Assembly: GCA_031772625.1 (NCBI GenBank)
Contig: CM062810.1
Location: 454,093,731-454,157,730, forward strand
Direction of reading: 5' to 3'
DNA: 64,000 bases
From: Pinus tabuliformis
Taxonomy: Eukaryota; Streptophyta; Pinopsida; Pinales; Pinaceae
In this document: positions 24,713-34,063 of the stretch, piece by piece
How positions within the stretch are numbered: position 1 is the first letter of the stretch
Layout of the letters: each line of letters starts with the position of its first letter
Translations under genes and position numbers: made by a program
Notes under the pieces: model-generated
The model's input: the letters and a program-made list of their open reading frames with translations, nothing else
The model's database searches: none
Told to the model about the DNA's origin: nothing

Positions 24713-25200
24713 CTAAACCATCTTGCAGGTATCCTTCTCAAACACTATTTTTATACCTGCATCATCCAACTTGCTTACAGAAATCAGATTTCTGGCCAAT
24801 GCAAGAATATGTAGAACACCCGGAAATATTCTAACCCTTCCACCTTGCAACTTCAACTTTACTTTTCTGCGACCAATGATTCTAGCCTTCCTGTCATCCC
24901 CCAAGAAGACATCACCACCATCATATTTCTCATACTCACAGAACCACTCTCTATGGGGAGTGAAGTGAAAGGATGCACCTGAGTCAATCAACCATGCCTC
25001 ATGATCTACATGTGTACTTGAAGAAGCCGAGTACACATCCCCACCTTCATCTGAGGTAGTTTTCGCCTTTGTAGAAGGCACATCATCAGATCCCTTTCCT
25101 TTATTAGGAGCTTTATATTTATAGTCCCTTTTGAAGTGCCCTTCCATTCCACATTTCCAGCACAAAACCTTTACAGGTTTTCCTAGATATTTATATCTTC
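24713..25200 (-). pseudogene. Copia zinc knuckle and protease
   Basis: CWKCGMEGHFKR is the zinc-knuckle part. AWLIDSGASFHFTPHREWF contains the aspartic protease DSGAS active site, followed by VFLGDDRKARIIGRRKVKLK. Normal position between gag and integrase. Confidence 0.88.
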
Positions 25201-25258
25201 CTCTAGATTTAGATCTCCCACTCGACGACTTATTTTTGTTTATGTTCTGGGACCGTCC

Positions 25259-25855
25259 TCATACAAACAAGGCATCACCATTCTGGCTCTCCATATTTTT
25301 CCATCTCATCTCCTCCATCAGCAAGGATGAGACTATTTCATCAAAATGTAAGGTAGTTGCATTGCTACCTATTGCAATAACCAGACTATCCCACGAATCT
25401 GGTAGAGAACACAACAAATTGATGCACTTATATTCATCTGAAGTTTTAATATCAACAGATGCTAACTGACTTACCACAGTATTAAATGCATTCAGATGCT
25501 CTATTAGCGAGTCTCCTTTTTTCATCCTCGGGTTATACAACTTTTTCTGCAGCAACAGTTTATTCACCAGAGACTTAGATTGGTACAAAGTCCCTAACTT
25601 GTCCCACAAAACATTTGCTGTAGCTACCCCTGATACATTCAACAATACTGAATCTGAGACACACAATCGTATTGTGCTCTTTGCCTTTCGATCCAACTTC
25701 TTCCATTCTTGATTGGTCACTCCCGTTGGTTTAGTACCTGGGTCTACCGCGATCCACTGATATTTATCCACCAATAGATCCTCCATCTTGAGTTTCCACA
25801 ACTCAAAACTATGACCATTAAATTTCTCGATCTCTATCTTTCCACCACTCACCAT
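25259..25855 (-). pseudogene. Copia gag
   Basis: A 198-residue stretch with IEKFNGHSFELWKLKMEDLL, WKKLDRKAKSTIRLCVSDSV, SLVNKLLLQKKLYNPRMKKG and INLLCSLPDSWDSLVIAIG. This is the UBN2/retrotran_gag family layout of Tork elements. It begins about 120 bp inside the PBS. Confidence 0.9.
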
Positions 25856-25965
25856 CTTCTTTCACCACCAGAATTGATCTCGCAGATCTCCCACTGAACA
25901 GGGTCTACCACAGGCCTGAGAAAAACCCATCAGCAACAAAGGCGTCCCCTTGAAGCCAAAAACAA

Positions 25966-25976
25966 CTCTGATACCA
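25966..25976 (-). other. Copia primer binding site
   Basis: The minus strand reads TGGTATCAGAG, complementary to the 3' end of initiator-Met tRNA, two bases from the LTR end. Confidence 0.9.
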
Positions 25977-25978
25977 AA

Positions 25979-26407
25979 TGTAGGTCTTAACCCTATACAG
26001 AAATTACTTGCATATGAATTCTAAAACATAGAAAATAAATAATGTGAGAGCATAACACATAAAACACATATACACAGAGATTTTCCCCTGGATCCCAAAA
26101 CCAGGACTACCAGCTTGATTTTTCATTGTATTCCTTTCAATTTTACAATACATATTTATACATGCTGAAGCATCCAATACCATGGTCGGAAAAACCATAG
26201 CGTCCAATACCATGGACTGAAAAACCATCACGTCCAAAAAACTTGTGCAAAAATCATGCATAAAACCATAGGTGGGTCTGCCCAACCTAACATAGGGTCC
26301 ATAACCAAAATTTTCTGGGGCGCTGCCCCGAACCCCATAAAGTGGGGTTACGGGTGCCCTTCAAACCCCCTGTTAACTATGTGGAAAGAATATAACATGA
26401 CCCAACA
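25979..26407 (-). repeat. Copia 5' LTR (429 bp)
   Basis: Matches 21475-21873 throughout apart from scattered changes and one internal duplication of about 30 bp near 26180-26240. Followed by the TSD copy at 26408-26412. Confidence 0.93.
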
Positions 26408-26850
26408 TGACCATCCCTGCTTGATTTGAGTTAGTCATTTCCAGGTCAACCTTTATTATTATGCTCTAACGAGGGAAGAAATCAGTCTGCCATCCATCAT
26501 GTTTCCTTCCATCATAATCCCTAGTGTCAGTCCATTAGTCACTATTTTATATTCCCTCGTCCCTTTGTTGAGGATGCCTCATTGCCTTAACTCTAACGAG
26601 TTCTCTTCTGTCTACCTTAGCACATTTATTCTAGAAGAGAAGTCTAGAGGGTAGTGTACCTTAGTTCCATCTTCCATATTTTTTTGGTGCCTCAAATCAA
26701 GCAAAGGGACTGATTATTTCCCTTTGACTTGGTTGTTTCTCACGTTCTCGACATTAGCTCCTTATTGCATGATTAAGACTCATACACTTGACGATTTGGT
26801 GATCCAGATGATTGTCCCAGTGATTCACATGTGTGTGTGAGATGTCTTAG

Positions 26851-28838
26851 TGATCTAGGTGGCTCTAGAGACATACATAGGACAAAGAGGGTTAATGGAA
26901 GCTCAAAAATAAAAGTAATCAAAAAGTTTTTGAACCAATACTAGAGCATATATTTCGTCATCCTAATCATGGCGGTGTGAACATTTCATCAAACCGAGTC
27001 CGTATGCGAAAGTTAGTAGCAATCAAAGTTGGGTTGACTTTTGATGACTGGGCAGGTTTAACAAGGACACAATTTGCACTTTTCCAGTGGATAGAATCCA
27101 GCCAACCTCGGCCAGATTCTGGGTGAAAACTTGGCCTCGTTAAAAAGACTCCTAGGGCTTAAAAGTAGAATTTTAAAAAATGGCCCATTTTTTTATGTTA
27201 ATTAAAATATATATATATATATATAGATTGTTGGAGGGCAAGCCATGACCTGCGCCCTCCCAACCACATACCCAACTAATGTATGTTATTAATGGCAGGG
27301 TCAGGGACATGACCCCACTGACCCACCCAACCGAAACCAAATCTGTTTAAAAAAAATTGATGTGTATAGAAATGGAGGAGGCAGGGTTTGACCGCCCAAC
27401 CTCGTCTTTATTAATCAGATCGCTAACCACTCTGCCAATGGAGTTTTTTGTAAACTCTGCCTGAAAAATTATAAATAAATGCATTTTTCTAGTGCACCCA
27501 GAAGGAGGAACCACTAGTAGGCACAAATTTTGAGGCAGGGGAGGAAGTGCATGCAGCTCGAGGCAACATTTTGCAGGAGGGGCCGAATTTTCACTTTGTC
27601 AGATTTTGACAAATTTTATATGGTTCCAGCACTTCTCGACACCATGAACACAATGGTGTTGTCCATTTCTCCATCATAGTTCTACAGTTTTTGGCCATTT
27701 TTTAGTATGGAGGCGAAACCATGATTGCTGCAGAAACAGGAAGCGGAACCATGATCCTTGAAATTTTCCCAAGGAGGTAATTTTCCTCCATGTCAAAATA
27801 TAGTCAAGTTTATAGTCATTTTTCACAGTTTTCCATAGGGATCGCAATGGCGAGGTCAGATCTGCCTTTTGAGTTGCAGATTTCTAGTCCACCCATGGAG
27901 CAGAATCTTTGAGGAATCTAGGGGGAATCTAAAATATTCCTTGAGCCCCAGATTCCCAATTTCTAAGAATTTAGAAATTTGACAGACGATTTTGCACTAT
28001 TTAACGCCATAAACCTGATGGTGCATTTATATTTTTCATTTTCTCATTTTATTTTCTAGCCACTTATCTAAGTGGAATGCACATGTCAGCATTCATGTGC
28101 GAGCAACCATTTCCATGCGATTGATGCCGTGAGATTGATGGCATGAACAACTTTAGTAGTTTGAAATCCACTTCTTTAGACGGCCCTTGGTTGTGAGGTA
28201 TATGTAGTGTGTTCATGTACTTCTTTTGCTATGCATTGTGTTGCACAAATCCCTATTTGATGCTTGATGTGGGATTTTGTTTCTTACTTGATTTCAAGAT
28301 CCCTGCTTGATGTGATGTGGAATGATCTATGTGATGTACTTGTTGTCATGATTCGTCATGTTTTGTTTGAGATCCCTTCGTTGTGTGTTGATGGGATACT
28401 CATGTTATCGTCATGCATGTTTGCATTGAGATCCCATTTATGCCATGTTGGTGGGATGCTCATCATGCATGAGTTTGTGTCATACTGATAGGAGTCTTTT
28501 GTCTGAGAGTTCCGGTAGTGGAACATCTCTTAGAGCAACTCCTTCATGAGGCAATTTTCCTTATATGATCACGAAATCATCTCTTGTGTACACCATCACT
28601 ATTGACAACACTTAATGTAGCGACATACACCATCTTGACATCGGGGCTCAGAGACGTAGTCCCTCTTGGACGAACTCCGTTATCAACTACTTATGTTTTC
28701 ATGTGTTGATGATTGTCATGTTCCTCTTTTTTACAACATGCAAATGTATTCATTCATGTTCTTTTAAAAATGAAATTTAACACATCAAGAAAGTAAAAGG
28801 TCTTGGAAGGGTCCTTTGTCACACCTAGACCTAGATCA
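26851..28838 (+). repeat. 5' LTR of the G-patch element
   Basis: 1,988 bp, TG...CA ends, ending two bases before the PBS. Contains a short (AT)n tract at about 27207-27225, a minus-strand tRNA-like unit at 27374-27443, and otherwise no coding signal. Confidence 0.85.
27374..27443 (-). other. tRNA-like unit with box A and box B inside the 5' LTR
   Basis: The minus strand reads TGGCAGAGTGGTTAGCG (box A-like, core 27427-27437) and about 35 bases on GGTCAAACCCTGCC (box B-like, 27384-27393). The spacing and words match the D-arm and T-arm of a tRNA. No complete cloverleaf acceptor stem is apparent. It could be a SINE-type head captured by the LTR. Confidence 0.55.
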
Positions 28839-28840
28839 AG

Positions 28841-28852
28841 TGGTATCAGAGC
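28841..28852 (+). other. Primer binding site of the G-patch element
   Basis: TGGTATCAGAGC, complementary to initiator-Met tRNA, two bases after the LTR end at 28838. Confidence 0.92.
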
Positions 28853-28886
28853 AGTCTTTGTGTTGATGTGAATTGCAGTGTGAAAA

Positions 28887-29684
28887 ATGGAACATGCATC
28901 GACAGAGGATGAAAAAGCGATGTACAAGACCATGCTCAACATTTCCAAAAGGGTAGAGATAATGTATGAAACTCTACAAAAAGGGATAGAGGAAAAGGAT
29001 CGATTGCAGCTTCATTTGCAAGCCACATAAGAGGCCATGGAAGAACTGAAGCAAAATAAACATAATCTTCAAACAAAGAACGTTGAATTTAAGATTCATC
29101 TACATGAAGAGAATGAGGAAAAACAAAGTTTGCTAGGACAACTACAAGCAAAGTACAAGGCCTTGGAAAAGCTGCAGGATGACCCATGTGAGGTAAAAGT
29201 CAACTCTCAAAATTCATGTATGCCTGATGATGATTTCATTGGTTTTGAAAATCATACCACAAGAATTGGCTCCAAAGTGTTGAAGAAAATGGGGTATGGA
29301 GGAAAAGGCTTGGGCGTTAATGTCCAAGGCATCGTCAACCCCATCAAAGTAGAAGAATTTCCCTGTCAAATAGGACTTGGGAATGTTATAAAGGAAGTTG
29401 TGGAATGCACTGAGACAACTAGTGAACCACCAACAATAGATGATGAGAAGCCCTCATCAGTTATTTCCAAATCGATAGAGGAGGTAAAAGATGTTGATTT
29501 CCTTTCGGTTTCATCGTCACACAGTATGCTTTCTATTGGAGATGTAGAGATCCCAATTACAGGGACAAACATGAGGCTCCTTACTAGGACAAGGCATGAG
29601 GAGGAGAAAAAAATTGGTGTTAATAACCAAGGCAAAACACAACCATTGGAGGTTGTGAAGAGACCTCAATTTGTAGGCTCGAGA
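28887..29684 (+). pseudogene. Coiled-coil and G-patch protein gene of the LARD-like element
   Basis: The reading begins MEHASTEDEKAMYKTM 35 bases after the PBS. It has a charged heptad-like region (IEEKDRLQLHLQA, then EELKQNKHNLQTKNVEFKIH) expected to form a coiled coil. A G-patch at about 29262-29381 follows (RIGSKVLKKMGYGGKGLGV with a downstream GLG), then an acidic Ser-rich tail. G-patch modules bind RNA or activate DEAH helicases; in betaretroviruses one lies next to the protease, and I recall some in plant Ty3/gypsy polyproteins. The gene is interrupted by the chromovirus at 29690. Broken at about one or two points besides that insertion. Function in the element is unknown. Confidence 0.65.
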
Positions 29685-29689
29685 TACAC

Positions 29690-30967
29690 TGTTATGAAAC
29701 CAGCTCAAGAAAAGATAGAAAAGATAGATAAACACCTTAGAATTCAGCCTCTTCGAGGGGGCAACCTCCTTTACATTACATAAATGAACAATTCTTGGAT
29801 GATTCAAATGATAAAACCTCCTTTCTATATATAGGAGTCTAAGGAGTCACAATATAACCCAGCCGACCTAACAATAATAATATAAAGCCACAAAAATAAC
29901 AATAGAGGGATTCTATGGGGCACAGTAATAACAATATGGGGGCAATAGGGGCACAACAATATTAATAAGGGGTATAACTACAATAGTAATGGGGTAATCA
30001 CTAGTATTATAGGGACCCAACATGCCCCTCTCCTTCAAAAAAGTGTTGTCCTCAATGCTTGAGTAGTTCTGGATACTTCTGTATAAAATTCTCATCCTCC
30101 CATGTGGAATATTCAGCGTATAAGTTCTTCCTTGATAAGATACTCTGAAATTGATCGATTTTGTAGCTGTCGAGTTCTTGTTTCTGTGACTGCTTCCGGT
30201 TCCAATATAATTTTTCCTTCCTTGTCAAGTTCTAGCAATATTGTTTGAACTGGGAGCTTGTCACCTATAACCTTCTTTAAACATGAAACATGGAAAACTG
30301 GGTGCAATTGAGAAGCTGTAGGAAGCTCCAATTTGTATGCCATAGTACCAATATTTTGCAACACCTTGTATGGACCATAATACTTTGGTGATAATTTATT
30401 ATCCTTCTTAGCTTGCTTGAGGGACATTTGCTTATATGGTTGTAGCCATAGGAATATGCAATCACCTACATCAAAACTTCTTTCACTGCAATGTTGATCT
30501 GCCTGTTGTTTCATTCTATTCTGTGCCAACACGAGGTTATCCTTTAAGAGTTGGAGGGCTTGTTGTTGATGTTCGATGTGATGTTCCACTGACTGAACCT
30601 TAGAATTTTATGAATTGAAAGCTCTGATACCAAATGTTGTGAAACCAACTTAAGAAAAGATAGAAAAGATAGATCAATGCCTTAGAATTCAGCCTCTTCG
30701 AGGGGTCAACCTCCTTTACATTACATAAATGAACAATTCTTGGATGATTCAAATGATAAAACCTCCTTTATATATATAGTAGTCTAAGGAGTCACAATAT
30801 AACCCAGCCGACCTAAAAATAATAATATAAAGCCACAAAAATAACAATAGAGGGATTCTATGGGGCACAGTAATAACAATATGGGGGCAATAGGGGCACA
30901 ACAATATTAATAAGGGGTATAACTCCAATAGTAATGGGGTAATCACTAGTATTATAGGGACCCAACA
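29690..30967 (-). mobile_element. Internally deleted chromovirus (mini-element) with both LTRs
   Basis: 1,278 bp. LTRs 29690-30022 and 30635-30967 (333 bp each, about 3% different) have TG...CA ends and TSD TACAC at 29685-29689 and 30968-30972. The interior of about 610 bp retains an initiator-Met PBS (minus strand, about 30621-30632), a purine tract (GGAGAGGGGCA on the minus strand), and the end of pol: integrase C-terminal part and a chromodomain-like tail (30113-30589; GPYKVLQNIGTMAYKLELP and HPVFHVSCLKKVIGD). It is the same family as the element at 36702-55309. Inserted into the G-patch gene. Confidence 0.92.
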
Positions 30968-30972
30968 TACAC

Positions 30973-32105
30973 CAAAGGAGAATGCTCGAAGGTGTTAGAT
31001 TCTTCCAAGACTTCGTTGAAATCGTTGAGGAAAGAGAATGATGGGAACACATCCCCATCATCCCATGACAATGCCCGTTGTAGGGAGAGAGCCGCGGCAA
31101 GCTCTCATCACCATACTTACACCATAGACATCAATGAAAGGTATAACCACTCTTGACATTTGAATGTTCATTTCGATTATGATCATGTTGTTGATGATGA
31201 ACATAAAACATGGAATTGAAAAACATGTACCTTTTTTGGATTACATAACCATACATTTTCTAAGTGTTGGAAAATAATGGCAGCACACAAAAGGATGAGG
31301 TGTGAAAAACCTCCTCAACAAACATGTAAAAAAACATGTTAAGCAAGTTTGGAGGAAGAAAACCTATTGCAGTCATTGAGATAGAAGTGGCCATCAAAAA
31401 GCCACTTGTTGGAGGCTCCATCCAGAGAAAAACCTTAAAGACAAAGCATCAATGCATGAACTAGGTGAAACCGTTGTTCGACAAGCAAAACCAACACAGG
31501 GGGATGACCCATTCACATTGATAAGTGAAAAATGTTAGGTTGTCATGGTCGTGCTTTTGTAAATCACTTGTTGCATTTTAAAATGTAAAAGTGATGATGT
31601 GTTTTCCATCACTCGTTCCGCAACAATGATGTTTGGTCTTATTTTGTGTTGCATGATAAACTGCAAAAGTGATGTTGTGTTTCCATCACTTGTCAAAACA
31701 AAATAATGTTTGGTCTTATCTTTGTAAATCATGTGTTCCAGTAATAATGTGTTTTCCATCACTTGTTGAAGCAACAATGATATGTTGGCCATATTCTCAT
31801 AGCTGGGGTATTATTTCCATCTTGATGTAAACTTGACCACCAAGTGTGTGTTATAAACTCGTGGCAAGTATCAGATGCTTTGGTAATTAGTTGGTCATGA
31901 AAGTCAAGCATGTAATTTGTGAAACAATGTACTATAGGTTTTAGAGGTTTCAGGTGTCGGCTTATTGCTTAAGGCTCTGAAGAACAATGGTGAGGGATAT
32001 AGAAGCGAGACCTTTCAGGACGCTTGTGATGCAGACAAGGTACATAGAAGTTGCAGATTATTTTTCATGCTTTTGGAGGAGCAAAAGCTCATTAGTGGGG
32101 AGGAT
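30973..32105 (+). other. 3' interior of the G-patch element
   Basis: Continuation of the interior after the nested insertion. A coding-like continuation may extend briefly past 30973; the rest is non-coding and holds the repeats at 31555-31790 and the polypurine tract just before 32106. Confidence 0.55.
31555..31790. repeat. Three imperfect units of about 80 bp with small palindromes
   Basis: Each unit has a TGTGTTTTCCATCACT(T/C)GT core, near 31597, 31676 and 31748. In the first two it is preceded by GTGATG, which pairs with CATCAC to form a small hairpin, and followed by AATGATGTTTGGTCTTAT-like sequence. The third is the most divergent. Confidence 0.55.
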
Positions 32106-32475
32106 TGATCCAGGTGGCTCCAGAGACACACAGAGGACAAATAGGGCTAATGGAAGCTTGAAAATCAAAGTAATCAGAATGTTTTTGAACCAGGACCAGA
32201 GCATATATCTTGTCATCCTGATCGTGGCTGTGCGAATGGTACATAAAACCGAGTCCGTATGCGAAATTTAGAGGCAGTCAAAGTTGGGTTGAATTTTGAT
32301 GACTAGGCAAGTTTAACGAGGATGTAATTTACACTTTTCCAGCAGATGGAATCTGACCAACCCTGGCCAGATTCTAGGCAAAATCATGGTCTTGTTAAAA
32401 AGACTCCTACGACTTAAAAAGATAATTTTTAATAACGACCCATTTTTTTTATGTTAATAAAAAATAAAAAAATAA

Positions 32476-32516
<41 letters not shown>

Positions 32517-34063
32517 TATTGTTGGAGGGCGAGCCATGACCTCCACCCTACCCAACCAAAACCAACTCTGTTTAAAATAAATTTGATGTGTATAAAAATG
32601 GAGGAGGCAGGGTTTGACTGCTCGACCTCCTCCCTATTAATCAGATAGCTAACCGCTCTGCCAACAGAGTTTTTGTAAACTTTACCAAAAAACTTATAAA
32701 TTAACTCATTCTTTCTAGTGTTCCTAGAAGGAGGAACCAAGAGCAAGCATGAATTTCGAGGCAGAGGAGGCAGTGCACACAACTCGAGGCAACATTTTGT
32801 AGGAGGGGCCGAATTTTCACTTTGGCAGATTTTGACAAATTTTATATGGTTTGAGCACTTCCAGACACCACGAACGCAATGGAACTATCCATTTATCCAT
32901 TAGATTTCTGCATTTTCTAGCCATTTTTTAGTATGGAGGTGGAACCAGGATTGCTGCAGAAACAGGGAGTGGAACCATGATCCTTGAAATTTTACCAAGG
33001 AGGTAATGTTTCTCCATGTCAGAATATAGTCAAGTTTATAGTAATTTTTCATGGTTTTCTACAAGGATCGCAATGGCGAGGTTAGATCGGCCTTTTGAGT
33101 TGGAAATTTCCAATCCATCCATGGAGTAGAATCTTTGAGGAATCTAGGGGGATTCTAAAGGATTCCTTGAGCCCCAGATTCTCAATTTCTTAGAATTCAG
33201 AAATTTGACATAGATTTTGCACTATTCGATGCCACAAATCTGATGGTGCATTCATATTTTTCATTTTCTCATTTTATTTTCTAGCCACTTTTCTAAGTGG
33301 AATGCAAGTGTCAGCATTCATGTGCAAGCATCCATTTCCATGCGATTGATTCCATGAGATTGATGGCACGAACAACTTCAGCCATTTGACATCCGCTTCT
33401 TCAGATGGCCCTTGGTTGTGAGGTATATGTCGTGTGTTCATGTACTTCTTTTGCTATGCATTGTGTTGCACAAATCCCTGTTTGATGCTTGATGTGGGAT
33501 CTTGTTTCTTACTCGATTTCATGATTCCCACTTGATGTGATGCAGACTCATCTATGTGATGTACTTGTTTTCATCATTTGTCATGTTTTTTTTGAGATAC
33601 CTTTGTTGTATGTTGATGGGATACTCATGTTTTCATCATGCATGTTTGCATTGAGATCCCCTTTATGCCATGTTGCCGGGATGCTCATCATACATGAATT
33701 TGTGTAATATTGATAGGAGTATTTTGACTAAGAGTTCCTGTAGTGGAACATCTCTTAGGGCCACTCCTACATGAGGTAATTTTCCTTGTATGATCATGAA
33801 ATCATATCTTGTGTACATCATCACTATTGAAAGCACTTAATGCAGTGGCCTACACCATCTTGACATCAGGGCCCAGAGACGTAGTCCCTCCTGGACAAAC
33901 TCTGTTATCAACGGCTTATGTTTTCATGTGTTGATGATTGTCATGTTCCTCTTCTTTACATCATGCAGATGTATTCATTCATGTTCTTTTAAAAATGCAA
34001 TTTAACACCTCACGAAAGTAAAAGGTCTTGGAAGGGTCATTTGTCACACCCGGACCTGGATCA
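32106..34063 (+). repeat. 3' LTR of the G-patch element
   Basis: 1,958 bp, aligning by eye with 26851-28838. The (AT)n tract is longer here (about 32479-32514). The tRNA-like unit is repeated at 32601-32665 (minus; box A-like TGGCAGAGCGG at 32653-32663, box B-like AGTCAAACCC at 32610-32619). Confidence 0.85.

Larger units (their letters stand above)
21475..26407 (-). mobile_element. Ty1/copia element, Tork/Tnt1-like
   Basis: 4,933 bp with LTRs at both ends, PBS, gag, PR, INT, RT and RNase H in copia order on the minus strand, flanked by TGACC at 21470-21474 and 26408-26412. LTRs start TGTAGG and end CCAACA. By-eye LTR comparison gives about 7% difference, which at slow gymnosperm rates would mean tens of millions of years. 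The gag reads like Tnt1 (KFNGHSFELWKLKMEDLL and LYQSKSLVNKLLLQKKLY). Structurally complete in parts but broken at about six or more points. Confidence 0.93.
19276..26850 (+). mobile_element. Tat-B piece 1: 3' part of a Tat-related gag-PR element, interrupted by copia
   Basis: 19276-21469 and 26413-26687 align by eye with 57240-59440 and 59440-59723 of Tat-B piece 2, including the linker words DYPWDDMHHH and THDQYVVES (about 19299-19685). No RT, RNase H or integrase is visible. The copia element at 21475-26407 interrupts it with TSD TGACC. Sequence at 26688-26850 does not match piece 2 and is unassigned; it ends at the TSD of the G-patch element. The left side is truncated at the (AT)n tract. 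Heavily decayed. Confidence 0.7.
26851..34063 (+). mobile_element. Large non-autonomous LTR element with a G-patch protein gene
   Basis: LTRs 26851-28838 and 32106-34063 (about 2 kb each) have TGATC...GATCA ends, an initiator-Met PBS (28841-28852) and a purine-rich tract ending AGTGGGGAGGAT before the 3' LTR. The flanks are CTTAG (26846-26850) and CTCAG (34064-34068), a one-mismatch TSD. Without the nested chromovirus the interior is only about 2 kb and codes for a coiled-coil plus G-patch protein; no gag capsid, RT or integrase is visible. LTR differences in sampled stretches are 10-15%, so it is old. Confidence 0.85.

Noticed and set aside
27374-27443. A functional nuclear tRNA gene
   Set aside because: Box A and B-like words are present but no convincing acceptor or anticodon stem; it is repeated only as part of the LTR.
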